Shown: positions 25,003-34,510, counted from the stretch's first letter. The stretch: DNA of 64,000 nucleotides from DATHXC01 sp035459965 (GCA_035459965.1 DATHXC010000004.1:577978-641977), one strand, 5' to 3'. The notes: generated by a model from the letters alone, not told the origin. A program made the numbers and translations.

Positions 25003-26805
25003 ATGCGATACGCCATCATTTTACTCGCACTTTTATCTGCTTCATGCAGCTCGACTATCCCGTCGCTCAAGCCTTATCGCATGGACATCCAGCAAGGCAA
25101 TGTCGTTAACTCCAAGATGATGTCGCAATTGCGCCCGGGGATGACAAAGTCGCAGGTCAGGTTCATTTTGGGTACGCCGCTGATCCAGGATAGTTTCCAT
25201 AGCAACCGCTGGGATTACTTTTACCAGATGCGCAAGGGCGGTGCGATTATTGAGCAGCGTCGCGTGATTCTTGATTTCGAAAATGATCTGCTTAAAGGGG
25301 TGCGTGGCGATGTGATTCCTGCTAGTACCTCTGAGGATAAATCAGAAACTCCTGCCACCGGGTCAGATGCGCTGTCAAAATCTGAAGCTAAACCAGAAGA
25401 GAAAAAAGGCCTGACTGATAAGCTCAAATTCTGGGACAAGGATGCTAAGCCTGCTGAAAAGGCACAACCCAAAGCGAATAATGAAGCCAAGTTGTCAGTG
25501 CCAGCAGCCTTAGTGGAAGGTGCCGCTGCAACTGAAGCGGCAGTGCCTGTTGCTGAAGTTGCAGCTGCTACTGTTGCTGCTGAAGCAACCCCTCAATCTG
25601 CAGCCATTGATTCCCCTGCAGTGTTGCCTGAACCTGCTGTGGTCGCAGAAAGTGCTAGTCCATCAGCAGTTTTGCCGGCGGTAAGCGACTTAAAAAATCC
25701 AGAGGTGGTGACGGCAAGAGTCAATGCCTGGGCGGATGCCTGGCGTAACAAGGATGTTGCTGCCTATTTGCAATTCTATTCAGATAAATTTGTGCCGGAT
25801 TCGCTACCAAGCAAAAAAGCCTGGGTTGCACAGCGCAAGCAGCGCCTTGCCAAGCCAGGAAAAATTGATCTGGTACTTGATGAAGTTAAAGTCAGTGTGG
25901 ATGGTGAAACGGCGACTGCTGAATTTACCCAGAAATATAGTGCGCAGGGGTTTAGCGATAATGTTAATAAGGTACTGAAGCTCAATCTGGAGCACACAAA
26001 GAGTAATGGCGAGAATAACTGGTTCATCGTCAAGGAAAGTGCAATTGCTGAAGCGACATTGCCGCCGGTTTCGGCGGCCGCCGCTGCTGTCATTCAACAA
26101 AAAATGGCCAGCCAGAAAATGCCTGCTGACTCGGTTAGCCCAAGCGAAGATGCAAAGGTGCCAGATGATGAAGCTGTCGCAGCGCAGGTGACTGCCTGGG
26201 CAGCTGCCTGGCGTAAAAAAGAGGTGGATAAGTACTTAAGTTTTTATGCGGACAAATTTTCTCCCGATGGCGTGCCGAGTAAAAAGGCCTGGGTAGCACA
26301 ACGTAAAAGCCGTCTCTCCAAGCCTGGTGAGATTTCGCTGGATCTGGACGGCATCAAGACGAGTATTGATGGTAAGCAGGCTAAGGTCACCTTTGTGCAG
26401 CGCTACAGCTCAAACGGCTATAGCGATAATGTCAGCAAAGCTCTGCTGTTACAGCGTATTGGTAGCAACTGGTTAATCGTCAAGGAGTCGGTAGTCAGTA
26501 ATTTGATCAAGATCGACGCGACTGATGAGGGAGTTGAAGCCAAGGCGCCTAAACTGACGCCCGAACAAAAATCGGATGCCATGCCGGAATATCCCGTAGA
26601 AGTGCCTCCAGCGCCGCAGGTAGCGGAACCAGCATTAACGCCAGAACCAGCTCCAGTGGCAGCGACGCCTCAAGTCAGTAAGCCACAGGCCGTCGAGCAA
26701 AAAAGTGCTTCTGCTAAAGAAGCTGGGCCAGAGGCAAAAGTGGACGCAGGTACGGAAAGCAAGCCAAGCTTGTTTGAGCGCATGCTTGAAAAGATCGGAT
26801 TTTGA
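25003..26805 (+). CDS. bamE: BamE-type outer-membrane assembly lipoprotein fused to two NTF2-like domains
   Basis: The first ~110 residues are BamE/SmpA: a signal peptide ending LLALLSASC (lipobox Cys near residue 15), YRMDIQQGNVV, then SQLRPGMTKSQVRFILGTPL and NRWDYFYQM, the BamE core that binds BamD in the Bam complex. Normal BamE is about 110-170 aa; this protein is 600 aa. After an Ala/Pro/Glu-rich linker come two related domains (residues about 234-350 and 391-500). Both have the pattern AWADAWRNKDVAAYLQFYSD or AWAAAWRKKEVDKYLSFYAD, then SKKAWVAQRK, and end NWFIVKES or NWLIVKES. They are NTF2/SnoaL-like, as found behind L,D-transpeptidases. A second Pro/Ala linker leads to a C-terminal amphipathic LFERMLEKIGF. 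The ATG at 25003 is preferred because the one at 24997 lies within the repeat array. Confidence 0.88.
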   Translation: MRYAIILLALLSASCSSTIPSLKPYRMDIQQGNVVNSKMMSQLRPGMTKSQVRFILGTPLIQDSFHSNRWDYFYQMRKGGAIIEQRRVILDFENDLLKGVRGDVIPASTSEDKSETPATGSDALSKSEAKPEEKKGLTDKLKFWDKDAKPAEKAQPKANNEAKLSVPAALVEGAAATEAAVPVAEVAAATVAAEATPQSAAIDSPAVLPEPAVVAESASPSAVLPAVSDLKNPEVVTARVNAWADAWRNKDVAAYLQFYSDKFVPDSLPSKKAWVAQRKQRLAKPGKIDLVLDEVKVSVDGETATAEFTQKYSAQGFSDNVNKVLKLNLEHTKSNGENNWFIVKESAIAEATLPPVSAAAAAVIQQKMASQKMPADSVSPSEDAKVPDDEAVAAQVTAWAAAWRKKEVDKYLSFYADKFSPDGVPSKKAWVAQRKSRLSKPGEISLDLDGIKTSIDGKQAKVTFVQRYSSNGYSDNVSKALLLQRIGSNWLIVKESVVSNLIKIDATDEGVEAKAPKLTPEQKSDAMPEYPVEVPPAPQVAEPALTPEPAPVAATPQVSKPQAVEQKSASAKEAGPEAKVDAGTESKPSLFERMLEKIGF

Positions 26806-26911
26806 TCTTTCAGTGAAGGCTAACTTTTGTCGTTTAAAGTTATGCCGAAGCTAAAAATTAGTTTTTATTTTTTATCGTAGATTTAAGTGATATTAAGAAA
26901 AGATTATTGAA

Positions 26912-27712
26912 ATGTTGAAAGTAGTTATTGCTGGTTGTTCGGGTCGTATGGGCCATGCCTTGCTGGAAGGTGTTTTTGCAGACCCGGAATTATCGCTGCA
27001 TGCTGCTTTGGATCGGGCTGATAGTGCGCAGATCGGTCGGGATGCCGGTGAGCAGTTTGGGCGGGTGGTCGGTGTAAAAATCAGCCATGATATCTCTGCA
27101 GCCCTTTCAGGAGCTGATGTACTGGTGGATTTTACTCGGCCTGAACCCAGCCTTCAATATATGGCTGCCTGTGAGCAGGCCAATGTCAAATTGGTCATTG
27201 GCACCACGGGCTTCAATGCGGAGCAAAAGCAGCAGATTGACGCTGCATCAAGCAAGATTGCCATTGTTTTTGCGCCAAACATGAGTGTCGGCGTGACTTT
27301 GCTGATTAATCTGGTGCAGGCTGCTGCCAAGGTGCTGGCAGAGGGTTATGACATTGAAGTGATCGAAGCGCATCATCGGCATAAAGTGGACGCGCCATCC
27401 GGTACTGCGTTACGTCTGGGTGAGGCGGCTGCTGCAGCTTTGGGGCGCAACCTGGATGAATGTGCGGTCTATGGTCGTGAAGGCGTGACCGGTGAACGTG
27501 GCCCCAGCACAATCGGTTTTGCAACCGTGCGCGGTGGTGATGTGGTGGGTGACCATACTGTGCTGTTTGCCGGTATCGGCGAGCGAGTTGAACTTACACA
27601 CAAAGCCAGTAGTCGCGCCACTTTTGCACTAGGTGCATTGCGTGCAGCCAAGTTTCTCGAGAGTAAATCGAAGGGTCTTTACGATATGCAGGATGTCCTT
27701 GGTCTGAAGTAA
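26912..27712 (+). CDS. dapB: 4-hydroxy-tetrahydrodipicolinate reductase
   Basis: This 266-aa NAD(P)H-dependent enzyme works in lysine and diaminopimelate synthesis. The nucleotide-binding motif GCSGRMGHALLEGV is at the N-terminus, VDFTRPEPSLQ near residue 72, GTTGF near 96, and the catalytic region EAHHRHKVDAPSGTALRLGE near 150. ATVRGGDVVGDHTV and GERVELTHKASSR complete the signature. It sits between bamE and carA, the conserved betaproteobacterial order. Confidence 0.96.
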   Translation: MLKVVIAGCSGRMGHALLEGVFADPELSLHAALDRADSAQIGRDAGEQFGRVVGVKISHDISAALSGADVLVDFTRPEPSLQYMAACEQANVKLVIGTTGFNAEQKQQIDAASSKIAIVFAPNMSVGVTLLINLVQAAAKVLAEGYDIEVIEAHHRHKVDAPSGTALRLGEAAAAALGRNLDECAVYGREGVTGERGPSTIGFATVRGGDVVGDHTVLFAGIGERVELTHKASSRATFALGALRAAKFLESKSKGLYDMQDVLGLK

Positions 27713-27760
27713 GCTAACTCAATTTCTAACTGTTATATTAGCTTTGTCGCAAAGTTGGGT

Positions 27761-27789
27761 TTGATGAAGTGGCGGCTTTAAGCTATAAT
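27761..27789 (+). promoter_or_regulatory. sigma-70 promoter for carAB
   Basis: TTGATG at 27761-27766, a 17-bp spacer and a perfect TATAAT at 27784-27789. Transcription would start near 27796, about 100 nt before the carA GTG. Confidence 0.7.
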
Positions 27790-27801
27790 TGATGGAATTT
27801 T

Positions 27802-27831
27802 AAGCGGGATGAGCTCACACTCTTCCCGCTT
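27802..27831 (+). promoter_or_regulatory. leader hairpin at the 5' end of the carAB transcript
   Basis: AAGCGGGATGAG pairs with CTCTTCCCGCTT across a 6-nt loop with one T-T mismatch. It begins a few bases after the predicted transcription start. No T run follows, so it is not a simple terminator. Confidence 0.55.
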
Positions 27832-27896
27832 TGCATATCCGCTTATATCTGATGCACTCGATCAAAGCATAACACTTAAAAACAAGGGGTTAGAAC

Positions 27897-29042
27897 GTGC
27901 CGCAACACACACCAGCCATGTTGGTTCTTGCTGATGGAACAGTGTTTCGTGGTATTTCAATTGGTGCTCCCGGCCATACTGTTGGCGAGGTTGTTTTTAA
28001 TACCTCGATGACAGGTTATCAAGAAATTCTGACCGATCCATCCTACGCAGAACAGATCGTAACCCTCACTTACCCGCATATTGGCAACACCGGCGTTAAT
28101 TCAGAAGATGTTGAATCTGGCAGTGTCTATGCCAAAGGCCTAATCATTCGCGATTTACCCCTGATCCATAGTAACTGGCGTAGCGAGCAATCCCTGTCTG
28201 AGTACCTCGTTGCCAATCATGTGGTTTCAATTTCCGATATCGATACACGCAAGCTCACCCGTATATTACGTGAAAAGGGTGCGCAAACCGGCTGTATCGT
28301 GGCTGGTGAGGCTGATGAAAGCCAGGCGCTTGTAATAGCGCAGCAGGCGATTCAAGGTTTCCCCGGCTTGGCAGGTTTGGACTTGGCAAAAGAAGTCAGC
28401 TGCGAAAAATCATATGTTTTTACCGACGGGGAATGGGCCTTAGGTAAGGGTTACAGCCAGCCTGATGCAGCCAAGTATCACGTAGTGGCTTTCGATTATG
28501 GCGTTAAGCGAAATATCCTGCGTATGCTGACGACGCGCCATTGCAAAGTGACTGTGTTGCCTGCACAAGCAACGGCTGAAGAGGTTCTTGCCTTGAGTCC
28601 GGATGGCGTATTCCTGTCGAATGGTCCGGGTGATCCTGAGCCATGCGATTATGCGATTAGGGCAATTGCCAAGCTTGTAGACGGTGGCATTCCAGTATTC
28701 GGTATCTGTCTTGGTCACCAGTTGCTGGCCTTGGCATCTGGCGCCAAAACGCTGAAGATGAAATTTGGCCACCACGGCGCTAATCATCCGGTACAGGATG
28801 TGGATGACAAGCGCGTATTCATCACCAGCCAGAACCATGGTTTTGCGGTGGATGCGGCGACGCTTCCTGTGAATTTGCGCACTACCCATGTATCCCTGTT
28901 TGACGGCAGCCTGCAAGGGATTGCGCGCATCGACAAGCCGGCCTTCAGCTTTCAAGGCCATCCAGAAGCGAGCCCCGGGCCAACTGAAATGAGTTACCTG
29001 TTTGATCGATTCATCGATTTAATGAAACAGCATAAGCAGTAA
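27897..29042 (+). CDS. carA: carbamoyl-phosphate synthase small (glutaminase) subunit
   Basis: This 381-aa class I glutamine amidotransferase supplies ammonia to CarB for carbamoyl phosphate, the precursor of arginine and pyrimidines. The N-terminal domain has the conserved FNTSMTGYQEILTDPSYA and GNTGVN. The catalytic triad lies in FGICLGHQLLALA (Cys near residue 270) and FQGHPEASPGPTE (His and Glu near 354). The start is GTG, preceded by AAGGGGT at a good distance; no in-frame ATG fits the N-terminal homology. carB follows after 6 bp. The carbamoyltransferase at 1063 would draw on the same metabolite. Confidence 0.97.
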   Translation: MPQHTPAMLVLADGTVFRGISIGAPGHTVGEVVFNTSMTGYQEILTDPSYAEQIVTLTYPHIGNTGVNSEDVESGSVYAKGLIIRDLPLIHSNWRSEQSLSEYLVANHVVSISDIDTRKLTRILREKGAQTGCIVAGEADESQALVIAQQAIQGFPGLAGLDLAKEVSCEKSYVFTDGEWALGKGYSQPDAAKYHVVAFDYGVKRNILRMLTTRHCKVTVLPAQATAEEVLALSPDGVFLSNGPGDPEPCDYAIRAIAKLVDGGIPVFGICLGHQLLALASGAKTLKMKFGHHGANHPVQDVDDKRVFITSQNHGFAVDAATLPVNLRTTHVSLFDGSLQGIARIDKPAFSFQGHPEASPGPTEMSYLFDRFIDLMKQHKQ

Positions 29043-29048
29043 AAAATT

Positions 29049-32000
29049 ATGGCAAAACGTACAGACATCAAATCCATCCTTATCATTGGCGCTGGTCCGA
29101 TCGTGATTGGCCAGGCCTGTGAGTTCGATTACTCCGGGGCGCAAGCTTGCAAGGCGCTGCGTGAAGAAGGTTATCGCGTCATCCTGGTGAACTCCAATCC
29201 AGCTACCATCATGACTGATCCCGAGATGGCGGATGCGACTTACATTGAGCCGGTGACCTGGCAGGTAGTTGAGAAGATCATTGCTAAAGAGCGCCCCGAT
29301 GCGCTGCTGCCAACGATGGGTGGCCAGACCGCGCTTAACTGCGCACTGGATCTTGATAAGCATGGCGTGCTCAAGAAATACAATGTCGAATTGATAGGCG
29401 CCAGTAAAGAGGCTATCGACAAGGCGGAAGATCGCCAGAAATTCAAGGAGGCCATGACCAAGATTGGTCTGGGTTCCGCGCGTTCCTCCATGGCGCATAG
29501 CCTGGAAGAAGCGCTACAGGTACAGGCTTCAATAGGTTACCCCGCTATTATTCGCCCCTCGTTCACCATGGGCGGCAGTGGCGGCGGTATTGCCTATAAT
29601 CGTGAAGAATTCATCACCATTTGTGAACGTGGCCTGGATGCCTCTCCTACCAAAGAGTTATTGATTGAAGAATCGCTGCTTGGCTGGAAAGAGTTCGAGA
29701 TGGAGGTGGTGCGCGATACCAAGGATAACTGCATCATCATCTGCTCTATTGAGAATCTTGACCCAATGGGCGTGCATACCGGGGATTCAATCACGGTTGC
29801 CCCAGCACAAACGCTGACTGATAAAGAATATCAAATCATGCGTAACGCTTCTTTGGCGGTGTTGCGCGAAATTGGCGTGGATACTGGTGGCTCCAATGTG
29901 CAGTTCGCCATTAATCCTGATGATGGCCGCATGATCGTGATCGAGATGAATCCGCGTGTGTCGCGTTCATCTGCACTGGCATCTAAGGCTACTGGCTTCC
30001 CTATTGCGAAGGTGGCGGCAAAGCTGGCGGTAGGCTTCACACTGGATGAGCTCAGGAATGAAATCACAGGCGGTGCAACACCTGCCTCATTTGAGCCTTC
30101 TATTGACTACGTGGTCACCAAGATTCCACGTTTTGCCTTTGAAAAATTCCCACAGGCTGATTCACGCCTGACTACGCAAATGAAGTCGGTCGGCGAAGTC
30201 ATGGCTATCGGTCGTACTTTCCAGGAATCATTCCAGAAAGCCTTACGTGGCCTGGAAGTCGGCGTGGATGGACTGGATGAGATCACCACGGATATTGACC
30301 TGATCCAGAAGGAGCTGGGAGAGCCTGGCCCTGAGCGCATCTGGTATGTGGGTGATGCATTCCGTTTAGGCATGAGTGTTGAGCAGGTATATAAACACTC
30401 CAAAATAGATCCATGGTTCCTGGTGCAGATTGAAGACATTATCAAGCGTGAGCAGTTGCTTGACGGCAAACATCTTGCTGACCTGGATAAAGATACTTTA
30501 TATCAGCTTAAACGCCGCGGCTTTGCCGATCGTCGTTTGGCCAAGTTGCTCGGCACAGACCAGCATGCAGTTCGCGCTTATCGCCAGGCCCTGAATGTGC
30601 GTCCGGTCTATAAACGCGTAGACACTTGTGCGGCTGAGTTCGCGACCAATACTGCCTATATGTACTCCACTTATGAAGAAGAGTGCGAGGCCAAGCCGAC
30701 GAATCGCAAGAAGATCATGGTGCTGGGTGGCGGGCCTAACCGCATCGGGCAAGGTATCGAGTTCGACTACTGTTGCGTTCACGCCGCGTTTGCCATGCGT
30801 GAAGATGGTTATGAAACCATCATGGTCAACTGTAATCCGGAAACTGTATCTACAGATTACGACACTTCGGACCGCTTGTATTTTGAGCCAGTGACGCTGG
30901 AAGATGTGCTTGAAATCGTTGCCCTGGAAAAACCAGTGGGTGTGATTGTGCAGTATGGTGGCCAAACGCCACTGAAGCTGGCGCGTGGCCTGGAAAAAGC
31001 GGGTGTTCCCATTATCGGCACTACGCCGAATGCGATTGACCGTGCAGAAGACCGCGAGCGCTTCCAGCAAATGCTGCAGGAGATCGGCCTCAAGCAACCA
31101 CCAAATAGAACAGCCAGAACCCCAGAAGAAGCTTTACGCTTGGCGTTGGAAATTGGCTATCCGCTGGTAGTGCGTCCTTCCTATGTGCTGGGTGGCCGTG
31201 CCATGGAGATTGTGCATGAGCAGGCCCAGCTCGAACGCTATATGCGTGAGGCGGTAAAGGTCTCAAATGAGTCGCCAGTGCTGTTGGATAGATTCCTTAA
31301 TGATGCCCTGGAAGTGGATGTTGATGCATTATGTGATGGTGAAGATGTCATCATCGGCGGCATCATGGAACATGTTGAACAGGCAGGTGTGCACTCTGGT
31401 GATTCCGCTTGTTCATTGCCGCCTTATAGTTTATCTGCTGCATTGCAAGATGAGCTGCGCCTGCAAACCGTACAGATGGCCAAAGCCCTTGGCGTTGTTG
31501 GTTTGATGAACGTGCAGTTCGCGATTCAGGGCGAGACCGTCTTCGTGCTGGAAGTTAACCCGCGTGCTTCACGTACCGTACCGTTTGTTTCCAAGGCATG
31601 TGGCCTGCAACTGGCAAAGATTGCTGCACGTTGCATGATAGGTACTAAGCTCAAAGCGCAAGGCGTCACCAAGGAAATCGTACCTCCTTACTATTCGGTC
31701 AAAGAAGCAGTATTCCCGTTCATTAAATTTCCGGGCGTAGATACCATCCTGGGGCCGGAAATGAAATCCACAGGCGAGGTGATGGGCGTTGGCCGCACAT
31801 TTGCCGAGGCTTTTGTCAAATCTCAGCTGGGTTCAGGCGATAAGTTACCACGCGGTGGTAAGGCATTTATAAGTGTGCGTCGCGAAGATCGCGAGAAGGT
31901 AATTGAAATTGCACAGGCACTGGCAGACCTTGGGTTCAGCCTGGTGGCTACCAAGGGTTCAGCCTCCGCACTGGCGGCTGCTGGTTTGAAAGTGACCCCG

Positions 32001-32255
32001 GTGAATAAAGTGGCTGAAGGCCGTCCGCATATTGTGGATATGATCAAGAATGGCGAGATCAACTTCATCGTCAATGTGACCGAGGATAAGCGCGCCGTGG
32101 CTGATTCCTATGAGATTCGTCGCAGTGCCTTGCAACATAAGGTTACTTATTACACCACGCTTGCAGGCTCCAAGGCCGCATGTATTGGTATGGGACATAT
32201 GCAGGAGCTGGAAGTTGAATCGTTGCAAAACTTGCATCTGCAGCTCACTAAGTAA
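29049..32255 (+). CDS. carB: carbamoyl-phosphate synthase large subunit
   Basis: At 1068 aa this is full length. Two homologous ATP-grasp halves are visible: the first begins SILIIGAGPIVIGQACEFDY and the second KIMVLGGGPNRIGQGIEFDY near residue 555. Each is followed by its NP(E/A)T(V/I) and MGGQTALN or YGGQTPLK motif and by PSFTMGG or PSYVLGGRAMEI. The C-terminal MGS-like allosteric domain (from about residue 935) ends the protein. The enzyme makes carbamoyl phosphate from two ATP, bicarbonate and ammonia channelled from CarA. Confidence 0.98.
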   Translation: MAKRTDIKSILIIGAGPIVIGQACEFDYSGAQACKALREEGYRVILVNSNPATIMTDPEMADATYIEPVTWQVVEKIIAKERPDALLPTMGGQTALNCALDLDKHGVLKKYNVELIGASKEAIDKAEDRQKFKEAMTKIGLGSARSSMAHSLEEALQVQASIGYPAIIRPSFTMGGSGGGIAYNREEFITICERGLDASPTKELLIEESLLGWKEFEMEVVRDTKDNCIIICSIENLDPMGVHTGDSITVAPAQTLTDKEYQIMRNASLAVLREIGVDTGGSNVQFAINPDDGRMIVIEMNPRVSRSSALASKATGFPIAKVAAKLAVGFTLDELRNEITGGATPASFEPSIDYVVTKIPRFAFEKFPQADSRLTTQMKSVGEVMAIGRTFQESFQKALRGLEVGVDGLDEITTDIDLIQKELGEPGPERIWYVGDAFRLGMSVEQVYKHSKIDPWFLVQIEDIIKREQLLDGKHLADLDKDTLYQLKRRGFADRRLAKLLGTDQHAVRAYRQALNVRPVYKRVDTCAAEFATNTAYMYSTYEEECEAKPTNRKKIMVLGGGPNRIGQGIEFDYCCVHAAFAMREDGYETIMVNCNPETVSTDYDTSDRLYFEPVTLEDVLEIVALEKPVGVIVQYGGQTPLKLARGLEKAGVPIIGTTPNAIDRAEDRERFQQMLQEIGLKQPPNRTARTPEEALRLALEIGYPLVVRPSYVLGGRAMEIVHEQAQLERYMREAVKVSNESPVLLDRFLNDALEVDVDALCDGEDVIIGGIMEHVEQAGVHSGDSACSLPPYSLSAALQDELRLQTVQMAKALGVVGLMNVQFAIQGETVFVLEVNPRASRTVPFVSKACGLQLAKIAARCMIGTKLKAQGVTKEIVPPYYSVKEAVFPFIKFPGVDTILGPEMKSTGEVMGVGRTFAEAFVKSQLGSGDKLPRGGKAFISVRREDREKVIEIAQALADLGFSLVATKGSASALAAAGLKVTPVNKVAEGRPHIVDMIKNGEINFIVNVTEDKRAVADSYEIRRSALQHKVTYYTTLAGSKAACIGMGHMQELEVESLQNLHLQLTK

Positions 32256-32275
32256 TAAACTATATCTATCCATCG

Positions 32276-32306
32276 AAACCACGCCTTTCAGGTGTGGTTT
32301 TTGTTT
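32276..32306 (+). terminator. rho-independent terminator after carB
   Basis: AAACCACGCCT pairs with AGGTGTGGTTT (one G-T pair) across a 3-nt loop and is followed by TTGTTTT. Confidence 0.75.
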
Positions 32307-32355
32307 TGTAAAGTTAGCAATTAAGCGATTAATTCAGGTTTAAGGTAAAAATAAA

Positions 32356-32832
32356 ATGAATCAAATTCCAGTGACAGTCACAGGAGCAGAGCTCTTGAAA
32401 GCAGAACTACAACGTCTGCGTAGCGTAGATCGCCCTAGCGTGATCCAGGCAATCTCCGAGGCGCGTGCTCAAGGCGATCTTTCAGAGAATGCAGAATACG
32501 AAGCCGCGAAAGAAAAGCAAAGCTTTATTGAAGGTCGTATCGCTGAGATCGAAGCTAAGTTGTCGAATGCGATGGTGATTGATCCCAAAACTTTGAATGC
32601 AGAAGGCCGTTGTGTATTTGGCGCAACCATTGAAGTCGAAGATATGGACAGCGGCGACGTTACTACTTATCAGATCGTTGGTGATGATGAGGCCGATATC
32701 AAGAGCGGCAAGATATCCGTCAGCTCACCTATTTCACGCGCCCTGATTGGCAAGATTGAAGGCGATGTGGCTGAAGTGATGGCGCCAGGTGGCATTCGTT
32801 CATATGAAGTACGCACTGTTCAATATATCTAG
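32356..32832 (+). CDS. greA: transcription elongation factor GreA
   Basis: This 158-aa factor stimulates RNA cleavage in backtracked RNA polymerase. The N-terminal coiled coil carries the acidic tip in ARAQGDLSENAEYEAAKE near residue 40 (Asp and Glu that reach the active site). The C-terminal FKBP-like domain ends SPISRALIGKIEGDVAEV.APGG. Length and motifs separate it from GreB. It lies 100 bp after carB beyond a terminator. Confidence 0.96.
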   Translation: MNQIPVTVTGAELLKAELQRLRSVDRPSVIQAISEARAQGDLSENAEYEAAKEKQSFIEGRIAEIEAKLSNAMVIDPKTLNAEGRCVFGATIEVEDMDSGDVTTYQIVGDDEADIKSGKISVSSPISRALIGKIEGDVAEVMAPGGIRSYEVRTVQYI

Positions 32833-32863
32833 TACGACGCTGGATCATAAATAAAAATCAGCT

Positions 32864-33316
32864 ATGAATAACTGGTCAGATAAATTTGCCTTAATCATTA
32901 TCACGCTGTGGGTAGGTGCATTGTGGGCCATTGGCTATCTGGCCGCGCCGACTTTGTTTTATACGCTGCAGGATAACAGGCAGCTGGCAGGCGTGTTGGC
33001 CGGCAAGATGTTTGGTTTTGTGGCGTATGTCGGAATGATCAGTGCTTTCTATCTGCTGGTACACCGCCTGGTACGCTTTGGAACGCCAGCCCTCAAGCAG
33101 GGATTCTTCTGGGCTACTTTAGTCATGCTGCTATTGGTGCTCGCTGGTCATTTTGGTATCCAGCCTATACTGGCCGGCTTGAAAGCGCAGGCAATGCCAG
33201 TAGATGTCATGCAAAGTGTCTTTGCCGATCGTTTCAAAACGTGGCATGGTGTTGCCAGTATTGCCTATATGGTTGAAAGCTTGCTGGGTCTGGTGCTGGT
33301 ATTTAAAGCCAGATAG
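32864..33316 (+). CDS. DUF4149 four-span membrane protein
   Basis: This 150-aa protein has four hydrophobic helices (residues about 7-30, 47-68, 80-102 and 127-148). WVGALWAIGYLAAPTLF and MFGFVAYVGMIS are characteristic of DUF4149, a family related to TMEM205. Between helices 3 and 4 is FADRFKTWHGVASI. The family is a regular neighbour of greA and yhbY in Betaproteobacteria. No function is established. Confidence 0.8.
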   Translation: MNNWSDKFALIIITLWVGALWAIGYLAAPTLFYTLQDNRQLAGVLAGKMFGFVAYVGMISAFYLLVHRLVRFGTPALKQGFFWATLVMLLLVLAGHFGIQPILAGLKAQAMPVDVMQSVFADRFKTWHGVASIAYMVESLLGLVLVFKAR

Positions 33317-33388
33317 AGCGATAGCCAGTAAGCTGGTGTGACGGCTTGTAATCTTGTAATTAGGTGTTATGACTACTATTTGGGTCAG

Positions 33389-33679
33389 TTACAATTTCGG
33401 GATGACGATTTTTGGATTGTCAGCTTTGCGGTAAATTACTAACTGTTTACCGATATGGTGTATGGCAATCGCACCAGATTTTTCGCAAATTTGTTCCAGC
33501 ATCTGTACCCGTTGCGCACGGTCATCGCCAAACACCTTGATTTTAATCAGTTCATGCGCCTTCAGGCTCACTTCTATTTCCTGTAATACGTTCTCGCTCA
33601 GGCCATTATTGCCTATCATGACGACTGGGCTTAAATTGTGAGCCAGTGCACGCAGATAACTAATTTGTTTGGTGTTCAT
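33389..33679 (-). CDS. yhbY: YhbY-type ribosome-associated RNA-binding protein (CRM domain)
   Basis: This 96-aa single CRM-domain protein shows YLRALAHNLSPVVMIGNNGL and the KIKVFGDDR segment, with the GxxG-like loop where the family binds RNA. YhbY associates with pre-50S particles in E. coli. It is antisense to, and divergent from, rlmE, which also acts on 23S rRNA; that order is conserved. Confidence 0.9.
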   Translation of the reverse strand: MNTKQISYLRALAHNLSPVVMIGNNGLSENVLQEIEVSLKAHELIKIKVFGDDRAQRVQMLEQICEKSGAIAIHHIGKQLVIYRKADNPKIVIPKL

Positions 33680-33764
33680 TTAGGGCTTATCTTGTTGATT
33701 CGAAAAGGGTGGCATTCTACCACATCACTTACACCATGAAATTAAGCATAATGAATTTGAGTTT

Positions 33765-34424
33765 ATGAAAAGAACCAGAACCAGCAAAAACTGGATGCAG
33801 GAGCATGTGAATGATGAGTATGTAAAACGTGCGCAGCGCGAAGGCTATCGCGCGCGCGCGGCTTACAAACTGATCGAGGTAGACGACAAGGATCACCTCA
33901 TCAAGCCAGGCATGACTATTGTTGACCTGGGCGCCACCCCGGGCAGTTGGTCACAGGTAGCCGTGCAGCGGCTCAAGGGTCATGGGCGCGTGATTGCACT
34001 GGATCTTCTGGAAATGGTCGGGATCCCGGGTGTGGACTTTATTCAGGGCGATTTCCGCGAAGCGGCTGTACTGTCACAGCTGGAAAAAATGTTGAATGGC
34101 AAGCAAGTAGACCTTGTAATTGCAGATATGGCCCCCAATATAACCGGTATAAGTTCAGTTGATCAGGCGAATGGGGCCTACCTGACTGAGTTAGCATTGG
34201 AATTTAGCTTGAAATGGCTGAAACCAGAGGGTAATTTTCTGGTCAAAGTTTTTGTCGGCGAAGGCTTCGATGAAATTGTGCGGCATATGCGCACGGGTTT
34301 TGAAAAAGTCGCGAGTCGTAAGCCCAAAGCCTCACGTGATCGTAGCAGTGAAGTCTATTTATTGGGCTTAAAAAGAAAGCTTAATCTAGCTGAGACTAAG
34401 GTAAACGAAATAGCGCCAAGCTAG
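33765..34424 (+). CDS. rlmE: 23S rRNA (uridine-2552-2'-O)-methyltransferase
   Basis: This 219-aa FtsJ/RrmJ enzyme methylates U2552 of 23S rRNA with S-adenosylmethionine late in 50S assembly. YRARAAYKLIEVDDKDHLI holds the first catalytic Lys near residue 38. VDLGATPGSWSQVA is the SAM motif near 58, and VIADMAPNITG carries the catalytic Asp near 124. KPEGNFLVKVFVGEGFDE gives the second Lys and the Glu. The KDKE tetrad therefore looks complete. ftsH follows after 86 bp. Confidence 0.95.
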   Translation: MKRTRTSKNWMQEHVNDEYVKRAQREGYRARAAYKLIEVDDKDHLIKPGMTIVDLGATPGSWSQVAVQRLKGHGRVIALDLLEMVGIPGVDFIQGDFREAAVLSQLEKMLNGKQVDLVIADMAPNITGISSVDQANGAYLTELALEFSLKWLKPEGNFLVKVFVGEGFDEIVRHMRTGFEKVASRKPKASRDRSSEVYLLGLKRKLNLAETKVNEIAPS

Positions 34425-34510
34425 CAAATACTCGGTAAAAGTTGAGTTTAGAGTTAAAAATGAGTTTAGAATGAAGTATAAAAATTTCCTTTTTCACCAA
34501 GGATGTAATT

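Noticed and set aside
28440..28961. 173-codon minus-strand frame
   Set aside because: It is antisense to the carA glutaminase domain and lacks family motifs.
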